The notes: a model not told the origin generated them from the sequence alone. Shown: positions 1 through 5,267, numbered from the stretch's first letter. The stretch: DNA of 5,267 nucleotides from Anaerolineales bacterium (GCA_026991215.1 JALXBY010000218.1:1-5267); one strand, 5' to 3'. Numbers and translations are program-made.

Positions 1-2
1 TG

Positions 3-1739
3 CTCCTGGTCGGTGATGGGGCCTTCCCCGTGGTCGAGGTTCGGGTGTGGGTGTGGGACAACCAAAACCGCCAGGTGCCGGACCTACGGGTGCAGGACTT
101 CACCCTGCAGGAGGACGGCCGGCCGGTTCGGATCGAACGCCTGGCCTGGATTGCACCCCGGCTGCAGTGGGTGATTGCCCTCAACCCCGACCGGGGCTTT
201 GCCCTGCGGGATAACCAGGGGGTTTCCCGCTACACCTACATCTTCTACCAACTCAAGAACTGGCTCGATGCCCTCCCCGCGGGGGAGCATACCCTGAGCC
301 TGCTTTTGCGGGATCAGGTTCTGGTGGAAGCAACCCAGGACCCGCAGGCGGTGGTGCAGGCGCTTCAGGCCTTCCAGCCCACCCGCAAGGAGCCGGGGCC
401 TTCGGCCACCGCGCTGGCCACCGCACTGGACCTGGCCGCCCGGCCCCTAGCGGTACCCGAAACCCTGCAGGGCGTGCTCTTTATCACCGCGGCGCTGGAC
501 CGACAGGCCCTGCAGACCCTGCCCGAACTGGCCCGCCAGGCCCAGGAACGGCATGTTCAGGTCATGGTGTGGGTGGTGGGCAACCGGCAGCGCACCCAGG
601 CCCAGCAAGCGGCCTGGGCGGAACTGGCCCAGGCCACGGGCGGGCATGTGGCCCTGTTTTCGGGCGTTGAGGTGCTACCGGACTTGAAGGAGGTCTTTGC
701 CCGTCGCGACCGGGTCTACACCCTCCGTTATCGCTCTTCCCGCACCCAGGGCGGGCCGGTGGCCCTGACCCTCCAGGTGCAGCCGCAGGACTTACCCGCG
801 GGCCAGGCCCGGTTTTCCTTTTCCCTCAACCTGGAACCGCCCCGCCCCATACCCACCGGCGTGCCAGAACGATTGACCCTGGTCCAGGACTCCGCGACCC
901 CGCCGGCCACCCCGCGGGTGCGGCCTTCCCAACTGCGGGTGCCCCTGACCGTGGACTTCCCCGATGGCCGCATCCGGGACCTGGAAGAGGTACGTCTCTT
1001 GGTCGATGGCCAGGTGGTGGACCGACGGGCCGGGCCGAACGCGCCGGACTTCCTCATCTGGCCACTGGCGGGGGTGACGCCCGGCGCGCACACCCTGGTG
1101 GTGGAAGCTGTGGACGTCTGGGGACTTGTGGGCCGCAGCCCGGAACTGACCGTCCAGGTGGAGCCGCCCGTTACCCCTGCGGCGCCGGGTGTGCTCACCC
1201 GGACCCAGGGCCGGATGCCGCCGCCCGCGGAGTCCAGGGGCCTTTGGGTGCTTCCGGCCTTGCTGGGTGGGTTGCTGGTGCTGTTGCTGGCCTGGGGGAC
1301 CTGGATGGAGTACCGGTACCGGGGCGTGCGTCGTTGGCTGCGGGCTTCCCGGCGTTCCGCGGGTGAGGCCAAAGGGGAAGCAGGCGGTGTGTGGCTCACG
1401 CCTCTGGGGAACGGGAGGCCGGCCCTCCACATCCCCGCGGGGGAGGTGGTGGTCGGCTCGTCGGACGAGGGCGCACAGGTGGTGTTGAAGGACCCTTCGG
1501 TGGCCTCCCGGCACGCCCGCTTCTGGCAGGACGCCCAGGGCCAGGTCTACGTCGCGGACCTGGGTTCCCTGGCCGGGACCTGGGTCAACTTCGCGCCAGT
1601 TTCGGAAAGCGGCCATCCCCTGGAAGAGGGGGACATCCTCCACATCGGCCGGGTGGGTTTCCGGGTGCACTATCGTCCGCCCACTGCGGGTGCTGCAAAA
1701 CCCATAGCGGCCCGCGCGAAACAAGCCACGCCGGTTTGA
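3..1739 (+). CDS. vWA-like / Ig-like / FHA membrane protein, 5' end outside window
   Basis: Partial gene. The frame is open to the left edge, and the residues before the first possible start (GTG at 30) read LLVGDGAFP, continuing into VVEVRVWVWDNQNRQVPDL. This matches the usual N-terminal strand of vWFA-related proteins (FPxVxxxVxVxD...GxPVxxLxxxDFxxxEDG), so the true start lies upstream. Counting from the codon at 30: EDG strand 21-33; vWA-like fold about 45-265; Ig-like segment about 303-378; one transmembrane helix about 405-424, followed by basic residues (YRYRGVRRWLR), placing the C-terminus in the cytoplasm; FHA domain about 465-549. The FHA domain keeps SRHA (493-496), DLGSLAGTWVN (510-520) and the GDILHIG strand, so phosphothreonine recognition is plausible. 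Two oddities: the metal-site DxSxS of vWA domains is replaced by LNPDRG (51-56), and the FHA Gly-Arg near the start of the domain is Gly-Ser (476-477). Probably a signalling or envelope-scaffold protein; the partner is unknown. The domain calls are firm, the role is not. Confidence 0.85.
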   Translation, partial: LLVGDGAFPVVEVRVWVWDNQNRQVPDLRVQDFTLQEDGRPVRIERLAWIAPRLQWVIALNPDRGFALRDNQGVSRYTYIFYQLKNWLDALPAGEHTLSLLLRDQVLVEATQDPQAVVQALQAFQPTRKEPGPSATALATALDLAARPLAVPETLQGVLFITAALDRQALQTLPELARQAQERHVQVMVWVVGNRQRTQAQQAAWAELAQATGGHVALFSGVEVLPDLKEVFARRDRVYTLRYRSSRTQGGPVALTLQVQPQDLPAGQARFSFSLNLEPPRPIPTGVPERLTLVQDSATPPATPRVRPSQLRVPLTVDFPDGRIRDLEEVRLLVDGQVVDRRAGPNAPDFLIWPLAGVTPGAHTLVVEAVDVWGLVGRSPELTVQVEPPVTPAAPGVLTRTQGRMPPPAESRGLWVLPALLGGLLVLLLAWGTWMEYRYRGVRRWLRASRRSAGEAKGEAGGVWLTPLGNGRPALHIPAGEVVVGSSDEGAQVVLKDPSVASRHARFWQDAQGQVYVADLGSLAGTWVNFAPVSESGHPLEEGDILHIGRVGFRVHYRPPTAGAAKPIAARAKQATPV

Positions 1740-1747
1740 TGGAAGCG

Positions 1748-1813
1748 GTGAGCAGTCGGCGGTCAGCAGCCTGCAGTCGGTTGACGGCTGACTGCTGACT
1801 GCCGACTGCCGAC
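1748..1813. repeat. Inverted array of 7-bp repeats forming a long hairpin
   Basis: The left half consists of heptamers related to GTCRGCA: GTGAGCA (1748), GTCGGCG (1755), GTCAGCA (1762), GCCTGCA (1769), GTCGGTT (1776). The right half has the complementary unit: GGCTGAC (1786), TGCTGAC (1793), TGCCGAC (1800), TGCCGAC (1807). Positions 1752-1768 pair with 1793-1809 over 17 bp with one mismatch, which would be a G-U pair in RNA, leaving a 24-nt loop. It begins 8 bp after the stop of the FHA gene. No T-run follows on either strand, so it is not a classical intrinsic terminator, although it could slow polymerase or protect the 3' end of the mRNA. It looks like a member of an interspersed short-repeat family; only one copy is visible here. 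Confidence 0.8.
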
Positions 1814-1817
1814 GATA

Positions 1818-1833
1818 AGAAGCACCGGCTTCT
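1818..1833. terminator. Short hairpin, possible weak terminator of the sulfide operon
   Basis: AGAAGC (1818-1823) pairs perfectly with GCTTCT (1828-1833) around a 4-nt loop. Read on the minus strand it lies about 32 bp beyond the stop of the 56-residue gene, and the distal arm runs into TTAT, a poor T-tract. A weak intrinsic terminator for that operon is possible. The stem is short and only half GC, so this is tentative. Confidence 0.3.
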
Positions 1834-1838
1834 GTATT

Positions 1839-1870
1839 CCCATGGACCTTCACGCCCATGGACTTTCACG
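1839..1870. repeat. 16-bp tandem duplication at the end of the small gene
   Basis: CCCATGGACCTTCACG (1839-1854) is followed directly by CCCATGGACTTTCACG (1855-1870), two adjacent copies differing at one base. The gene-proximal copy contains the stop codon of the 56-residue gene (TGA, 1868-1866 on the minus strand), so the duplication covers the coding/non-coding boundary. Replication slippage is the simplest origin. Confidence 0.9.
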
Positions 1871-2036
1871 AGCGCTTGCTGTGGTCTACGGCCTTGAGAA
1901 TCTTGATGTTGAGCACGATGAAGCGCCACAGCTGGTAGAGTTTGTTGTTCATGAGGAAACGGTCCCGTGGTGTGAATTCCACAGCAGGCTTCTTGGCGGC
2001 CTGGTCCTGTTGTGGGTGACTTGTCTGTGCAGCCAT
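1866..2036 (-). CDS. Uncharacterised 56-residue protein downstream of the sulfide:quinone oxidoreductase
   Basis: Not recognised as a named family. It encodes a 56-residue protein starting MAAQTSHPQQDQAAKKPAVE and ending KAVDHSKRS. Residues 1-20 are polar and likely disordered. Residues 23-50 (PRDRFLMNNKLYQLWRFIVL, then NIKILKAV) form a basic segment with a hydrophobic stretch at about 36-47, most consistent with an amphipathic or membrane-surface helix; it seems too charged for a normal transmembrane span. There are no cysteines. The ATG lies 24 bp after the TAG of the oxidoreductase gene, and GGAGGT sits 5 nt before the start, giving excellent translation signals. Same-strand position with tight spacing implies co-transcription with the sulfide enzyme, suggesting an accessory, anchoring or regulatory role (inference). 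A competing reading frame starting GTG at 2043 has no Shine-Dalgarno spacing and runs through the repeat into antisense of the FHA gene, so this shorter frame is preferred. Confidence 0.72.
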   Translation of the reverse strand: MAAQTSHPQQDQAAKKPAVEFTPRDRFLMNNKLYQLWRFIVLNIKILKAVDHSKRS

Positions 2037-2041
2037 GGTGC

Positions 2042-2059
2042 ACCTCCTCCTCCTCCTCC
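2042..2059 (-). promoter_or_regulatory. Repeat-built ribosome binding site (GGA tandem)
   Basis: On the minus strand the run GGAGGAGGAGGAGGAGGT occupies nearly the whole 24-bp gap between the oxidoreductase stop and the 56-residue gene. Its last unit, GGAGGT (2047-2042), is an ideal Shine-Dalgarno 5 nt from the ATG; the others offer extra anti-Shine-Dalgarno registers. GGA repeats of this length are known to form G-quadruplex structures in DNA and RNA, so the site might also be structurally masked. Confidence 0.8.
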
Positions 2060-2060
2060 G

Positions 2061-3506
2061 CTATTCAGGGATGATGCGCCAGCCCGGATAGCCGTGGAAC
2101 TTGTACATGAAGGTGTAGTGGATGAGGGCCTTCATCCACGCGCCGCTCAGACCCATTTCCATGTGGGTGACGAACAGATCGCGGCCTTCTTCGTTGGGGT
2201 AGCGCCGGAAATCGGGGACCACGGGATATACCACGATGACCACCGCGGAGCCGTCCCAGAGGGAATCGCCCATGGAGGCCACGCACGCGGCGAACATCTC
2301 GGACATGCGTTCGTCGTGGGTCATGCGGCCCTTTTTGACCAGGTCGATGATGTTGAGGGCCACGATGCGGCCGATGATGCCGGAAATCATGCCGGTGCGG
2401 GGCGGCGCGGGCGCGATCTTCGTGCCGTTGGGCGTGGTGTGAGGTACGGAAATCGGCCCGGGCGGCGCAAAGGCAATGCCTGCGGCGAAGATGTTGGGAT
2501 AGTACGGGTTCTGGTACACCGCGGGCCAGGCGTCGGGATTGCGCTCCAGTCGCTCGAAGGGCAGGCCGTAGATGCCGTCCACAATTACGAAACCCGAGGC
2601 GTTGAAGATGCGATCGTGCAGGTCCTCGCCGTTGGGCCCCAGCACCTTGACGTGGATGCCCTGGCCCTTGAACTGGGGGATGAGCATGGCGAAATCGTAG
2701 CGCGTTTCGCCGAAGTTGCCGTTCATGTCCTCCCAGTAAATCCGTCCGGGTTCTACCTTCTTGACCGCCTTGCCGATCTCCCATTTGATGCCGAAGTCCC
2801 GGAACACGGCTTCCATGAAGTCCGCGCTGGAAACCAGCCGGCCCTTATAGCGGGCCCGGATGCCGCGGATGCCGAAATCGCCCAGGGCAGGCTCGTTGGA
2901 AAGGTAGATGAGTTCCACCCGGTCCCGCAAGCCGCGACGCACCAGGTCCTTGTGGATGTTGGTGATGTACTCTACGGCCGCGCCCTGGCACGTTGCGGTG
3001 CCGTGCCCTGTGCCGATGACGAAGGTGGCTCGCGCACCGGTTTCCAACCGCTTGACCCATTCGAGGTACGCGTCCCTGGTCTGAACCGCGTGCTCCAGGT
3101 TGCAGATGGAGTAGGTGTTGCCCGTATGAGGTCCCAGGCCGGGCGTGGCGTCGAAGTTCAGGTAAGGTCCGGTGGCAATGAGCAGGTAATCGTAGTCCAG
3201 CCGCACGGTGCCGCTGCCGTCGGCCTTCTTCACCACCACGAATTGCTCTTCGGGTTCGGGGTGAATCTCGGTGAGGGAGCCATGTACGAAGCGGACGTGC
3301 TTGCGACGGTAGACCGGCTCCAGTTGGATGATGGTCTTCTTCGGGTCCATTCTGCCCACGCCGACCCAGACCAGCGAGGGCACAAAGAGGAAGTAGTCGT
3401 ACTTGTTGACCACGGTCACTTCGTGCTTTTTGCCCAGATGGTGGCCGATATATAGCGCCGCGGTGTGCCCGGCAAATCCTGCGCCGACAATCACGATTTT
3501 CGCCAT
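2061..3506 (-). CDS. sqr: Sulfide:quinone oxidoreductase, FAD-dependent (long form)
   Basis: 481 residues. It should oxidise sulfide to zero-valent sulfur or polysulfide at the cytoplasmic membrane and reduce the quinone pool (family knowledge). FAD binding is shown by GAGFAG (8-13), by ATGPYLNF (111-118) and by the NIFAAGIAF strand (338-346), where the usual Asp of GD is absent. The protein has exactly three cysteines: C135 (YSICNLEHA), C173 (GTATCQGAAVEY) and C408 (FAACVASMG). This matches the cysteine trio of sulfide:quinone oxidoreductases, with C173 and C408 the likely redox pair; type II NADH dehydrogenases lack them. PPRTGMISGIIG (368-379) matches the conserved segment near the quinone side. 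There is no signal peptide, unlike flavocytochrome c sulfide dehydrogenase. The C-terminus (about 455-481, rich in aromatic residues, ending GYPGWRIIPE) probably mediates membrane attachment. At about 480 residues it is longer than the roughly 430-residue type I enzymes and resembles the long types found in green sulfur bacteria; exact type not assigned. GGAGGT 6 nt upstream supports the ATG. Confidence 0.9.
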   Translation of the reverse strand: MAKIVIVGAGFAGHTAALYIGHHLGKKHEVTVVNKYDYFLFVPSLVWVGVGRMDPKKTIIQLEPVYRRKHVRFVHGSLTEIHPEPEEQFVVVKKADGSGTVRLDYDYLLIATGPYLNFDATPGLGPHTGNTYSICNLEHAVQTRDAYLEWVKRLETGARATFVIGTGHGTATCQGAAVEYITNIHKDLVRRGLRDRVELIYLSNEPALGDFGIRGIRARYKGRLVSSADFMEAVFRDFGIKWEIGKAVKKVEPGRIYWEDMNGNFGETRYDFAMLIPQFKGQGIHVKVLGPNGEDLHDRIFNASGFVIVDGIYGLPFERLERNPDAWPAVYQNPYYPNIFAAGIAFAPPGPISVPHTTPNGTKIAPAPPRTGMISGIIGRIVALNIIDLVKKGRMTHDERMSEMFAACVASMGDSLWDGSAVVIVVYPVVPDFRRYPNEEGRDLFVTHMEMGLSGAWMKALIHYTFMYKFHGYPGWRIIPE

Positions 3507-3512
3507 GGTTTC

Positions 3513-3518
3513 ACCTCC
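3513..3518 (-). promoter_or_regulatory. Ribosome binding site of the sulfide:quinone oxidoreductase
   Basis: GGAGGT on the minus strand, separated by 6 nt from the ATG at 3506. It fixes the start, which also gives the expected N-terminal strand directly before GAGFAG. No convincing -35/-10 pair could be picked in the 3507-3630 leader. Confidence 0.85.
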
Positions 3519-3628
3519 AGTTTGGGTTCAGGGAACACGCTACATCCCTGCCTTTCTCCCAAAACCTTTCAGGCCCACGTACCCGAAGGCAATTGCTGGG
3601 GACAACGCGCCACGAAATTTTCCCACAC

Positions 3629-3648
3629 TTTGTGTTGGAAAACACAAA
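3629..3648. promoter_or_regulatory. Perfect palindrome, candidate CRP/FNR-type operator upstream of sqr
   Basis: TTTGTGTTGGAAAACACAAA is an 8-bp perfect inverted repeat around GGAA. It contains TGTGT-N6-ACACA, the spacing and TGTG/CACA core of CRP/FNR-superfamily sites. It lies about 130 bp upstream of the oxidoreductase start in the only sizeable intergenic region of the minus-strand cluster. A redox- or effector-responsive regulator of the sulfide operon is possible. The right arm is also the T-rich tail of the adjacent terminator, so the palindrome could instead be part of an extended terminator structure. Confidence 0.4.
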
Positions 3649-3676
3649 TCCGCCGCCTGCGATGCGCGGCGGCGGA
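3639..3676 (-). terminator. Intrinsic terminator after the transpeptidase operon
   Basis: On the minus strand TCCGCCGCC (3676-3668) pairs perfectly with GGCGGCGGA (3657-3649). The stem extends through a one-base bulge by three more G-C pairs, closing on a 3-nt loop. The stem is followed at once by TTTGTGTTTT (3648-3639). It begins 41 bp beyond the stop of the 150-residue gene, as expected for a Rho-independent terminator, and separates that unit from the sulfide unit. Confidence 0.75.
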
Positions 3677-3717
3677 CGAACGTGCAATGAGAATTCGATG
3701 AAAGTATGTATCCCCGC

Positions 3718-4170
3718 TTATGCCAAACCCAAATCCGGGTCCAGGTCGTCGAGGTCCTCCGGCGCGGCGGGCCACTCGACGTGGACCACGTCCCCGTGGT
3801 GGTTGATGTAAATGCGGAAGCCCATCATCCCTAACAGGTAGCGGGCGTTCTCCGGCAGGCCCAGGTGCAGCAGGGCTTCCAGGTGTTCGTCCATGCGCTG
3901 GACCACTTCCTGCTCCAGCAGGGCCACGCTGAAGGGGTCGTCCTGCCCTAAGAACTGGGCCATGGCCTGAGCTATCTGGGTTTCGTTCCCCTCCATCAAG
4001 TTCCGCATCATTTCCAGTACCTGCCGGTCCACCTGTTCCGTGGGGATGTGGTAGGCCATGCCCCACGGGTCGTAGACCACATAGCAGGGTTCGTCCCCCA
4101 CCCAGCGAACCTCCACGGGGTTCCCTTCTTCGTCGTAGACCAGGCCTTCGAACACGGGCTTGGCCGTCAT
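3718..4170 (-). CDS. Uncharacterised 150-residue protein coupled to an L,D-transpeptidase
   Basis: No named family recognised. The N-terminal part (about 6-45) is strand-rich: FEGLVYDEEGNPVEVRWVGD, then CYVVYDPWGMAYHIPTEQVD. The middle (46-104) is helical and acidic (VLEMMRNLMEGN, then DPFSVALLEQEVVQRMDEHL). The segment 105-134 returns to strands (GFRIYINHHGDVVHVEW), and the tail is highly acidic (PEDLDDLDPDLGLA). There is no signal peptide or membrane helix, so it is probably cytoplasmic. The ATG at 4170 overlaps the TGA of the upstream transpeptidase gene as ATGA, and GGAGG lies 10 nt upstream (4185-4181), implying translational coupling. The frame is open further upstream within the transpeptidase gene, but that extension reads as arginine- and glycine-rich antisense-like sequence and no signal supports it. 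Function unknown; co-expression hints at cell-envelope maintenance, though it could be a passenger. Confidence 0.8.
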   Translation of the reverse strand: MTAKPVFEGLVYDEEGNPVEVRWVGDEPCYVVYDPWGMAYHIPTEQVDRQVLEMMRNLMEGNETQIAQAMAQFLGQDDPFSVALLEQEVVQRMDEHLEALLHLGLPENARYLLGMMGFRIYINHHGDVVHVEWPAAPEDLDDLDPDLGLA

Positions 4171-5207
4171 CGGAAATAGTCCTCCACCACGTGGACGTAG
4201 GTTGCAACCTGCGCGTCGTAGGCCCATTTGCGGTTATGGGGCACGGTGGGCATGGTCCATCGGAACAGCCATTTGGCCGCGGCCGGCGAAAGGTTGATGC
4301 ACCCGTGGCTGCGGGGCCTGCCGAAATCATTATGCCAGTAGGTGCCGTGCAGGGCGATACCGTCTTCGGTGATGTAAGACACCCAGGGTACGCCGGGCAG
4401 GTCGTAGCCGTTCCAGGCCCGGTTGTTGGTGGCCATGTGGCGGTAAGGCCGTTTGTACGCGGTGATATACACGCCCGTGGGCGTGCGGTAGTCGCCCGTG
4501 CTGAACACCGCACCCGTGGAAACGCGCGTGGCGAACACCGGCTGGTCGAATTCCAAGGCCACCAGCACCTGGGTACGCAAGTCCACGTAGATGCGCTTGG
4601 CTCGCGGGGGCACGTGGGGCGAAAGGGGCGTGAGTTCCTCCGGCGGGACGAGCCGCAGGTGCCGGGCAGGGACGTAGTAGACCAGGTCTTCCCATTTGTC
4701 GTCCTGGATGCGGTACCACATGACGCCCTCTTCTTCCAGGTCGGGCACCACCGCGGTGACCCAGTGGGTCGAGGCGTAATACAGGCGGTACTTGACCCGG
4801 CTGCGCCGGCTGGGTTTGGCGAACGCGTCGGTATAGGGCACGGTGACTTCGGCCAGCGCGCCCCGTTCGGGCACCGGCTGGGGGAAATGCACCCGGATGT
4901 CCACTGGCTGGATTTCCCCGCTGTGGACGTAGCCGCCGCCCTCCAGCCGGTACCACAGGGGGTTGTGTTCCGGCTCCTTTCCATACACCGTACCCCGGAT
5001 GGGCAGCACCTCATCCTGCCAGCGCACGCCCATTTTGGGGGCCTGGAAGGAAGGCGCGCTGTGGATACTGACCTTTTTCGCGGTCACCCGGCCCCAAGGT
5101 GGGGAAGCCGCGGAGACCAGGGACCCCTGCTTGGGGAACCAGGCCACGCCCAGGCCGGCCAGCAGCAGTTTGAGGACATCCCGCCGGTGAAGCCGTCGTG
5201 CCGCCAT
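4167..5207 (-). CDS. L,D-transpeptidase (YkuD domain) with Tat-type signal and SH3-like modules
   Basis: 346 residues from the chosen start. YkuD-family enzymes make 3-3 peptidoglycan cross-links, or attach proteins to the wall, through a catalytic cysteine outside the membrane. The N-terminus RRLHRRDVLKLLLAGLGVAW (4-23) resembles a twin-arginine signal followed by a short hydrophobic core, with a plausible cleavage region near SLVSAAS. Two beta-rich SH3-like segments follow, about 40-105 (VSIHSAPSF... LWYRLEGGGYVHSGEI) and 115-190 (VKYRLYYASTHWV... MWYRIQDDKW). The YkuD domain spans about 206-320, with GIALHG (His287) and SHGCIN (Ser300, His301, Cys303, Asn305), the classical active site. 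Cys303 is the only cysteine. An in-frame ATG at 5222 would add five residues, but GGGAGAGGG sits just before the ATG at 5207, so the shorter form is preferred. It is the first visible gene of a two-gene unit ending at the terminator near 3640. Substrate specificity cannot be read from sequence. Confidence 0.9.
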   Translation of the reverse strand: MAARRLHRRDVLKLLLAGLGVAWFPKQGSLVSAASPPWGRVTAKKVSIHSAPSFQAPKMGVRWQDEVLPIRGTVYGKEPEHNPLWYRLEGGGYVHSGEIQPVDIRVHFPQPVPERGALAEVTVPYTDAFAKPSRRSRVKYRLYYASTHWVTAVVPDLEEEGVMWYRIQDDKWEDLVYYVPARHLRLVPPEELTPLSPHVPPRAKRIYVDLRTQVLVALEFDQPVFATRVSTGAVFSTGDYRTPTGVYITAYKRPYRHMATNNRAWNGYDLPGVPWVSYITEDGIALHGTYWHNDFGRPRSHGCINLSPAAAKWLFRWTMPTVPHNRKWAYDAQVATYVHVVEDYFR

Positions 5208-5267
5208 TTCACCCTCTCCCATACCCAGGGTGTTGGTTCAGCGGTCCTCTGTGAATGGTTGCCCCTG

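Noticed and set aside
1752..1809. Heptamer hairpin as an intrinsic terminator
   Set aside because: The stem is strong, but no T-run follows on either strand and the loop is 24 nt, so it was recorded as a repeat only.
1748..1813. CRISPR-like array
   Set aside because: Units are 7 bp, directly adjacent and inverted in the second half, with no spacers.
792..1859. 355-codon minus-strand open frame opposite the FHA gene
   Set aside because: It passes through the heptamer repeat and antisense of the FHA coding region, has low-complexity composition and no known domain. It is the frame left open after the stop of the 56-residue gene, so read-through was considered, but nothing supports it.
1585..2043. 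152-codon minus-strand frame starting GTG at 2043, overlapping the 56-residue gene
   Set aside because: The Shine-Dalgarno abuts the GTG with no spacing, whereas the ATG at 2036 has ideal spacing. The frame also runs through the repeat into antisense of the FHA gene.
1842..3455. 537-codon plus-strand open frame opposite the sulfide:quinone oxidoreductase
   Set aside because: It is the antisense of a clearly recognisable enzyme in GC-rich DNA. It has no recognisable motif and its translation is dominated by histidine, glycine, valine and acidic residues as expected for an antisense frame.
3541..3605. Possible sigma-70 promoter for the oxidoreductase (TTGTCC near 3605-3600 on the minus strand)
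   Set aside because: No acceptable -10 element is found at 16-18 bp spacing; several equally poor choices exist.
3569..5014. 481-codon minus-strand frame overlapping the transpeptidase and its partner
   Set aside because: Out of frame with two well-supported genes and full of proline, arginine, serine and threonine runs, typical of a shifted frame in GC-rich DNA.

Overview
The window is a GC-rich, densely coded bacterial segment with four minus-strand genes facing one plus-strand gene. No rRNA, tRNA, CRISPR or insertion sequence is visible. The mix suggests a thermophilic or sediment member of the Chloroflexota (Anaerolineae-like): a large FHA protein with a vWA-like region, a Tat-exported L,D-transpeptidase with SH3-like modules, and a long sulfide:quinone oxidoreductase. 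This placement is an inference from protein style and base composition, not proven.

Layout. Positions 3-1739 (+) hold the 3' part of a membrane protein with a vWA-like extracytoplasmic region, an Ig-like segment, one transmembrane helix and a C-terminal FHA domain. Its true start lies left of the window. Positions 1740-1865 are the gap between converging genes, with an inverted array of 7-bp repeats able to form a long hairpin, a small second hairpin and a 16-bp tandem duplication. On the minus strand, read right to left, come a Tat-dependent L,D-transpeptidase (5207-4167), an uncharacterised 150-residue protein translationally coupled to it by an ATGA overlap (4170-3718), a convincing intrinsic terminator, a 211-bp intergenic region with a perfect palindrome, a sulfide:quinone oxidoreductase (3506-2061), and an easily missed 56-residue protein (2036-1866) with a very strong, repeat-built ribosome binding site.

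How the parts fit. The minus strand appears to hold two transcription units. The first makes a cell-wall cross-linking enzyme plus a partner of unknown role. The second oxidises sulfide at the membrane, passing electrons to the quinone pool, and co-expresses a short protein with a basic, amphipathic helix. The terminator and palindrome between them suggest that the sulfide unit is controlled separately. The FHA gene is unrelated by orientation and probably belongs to a signalling or cell-envelope operon extending left. The best candidate for something undescribed is the 56-residue protein downstream of the oxidoreductase; the second is the 150-residue partner of the transpeptidase.
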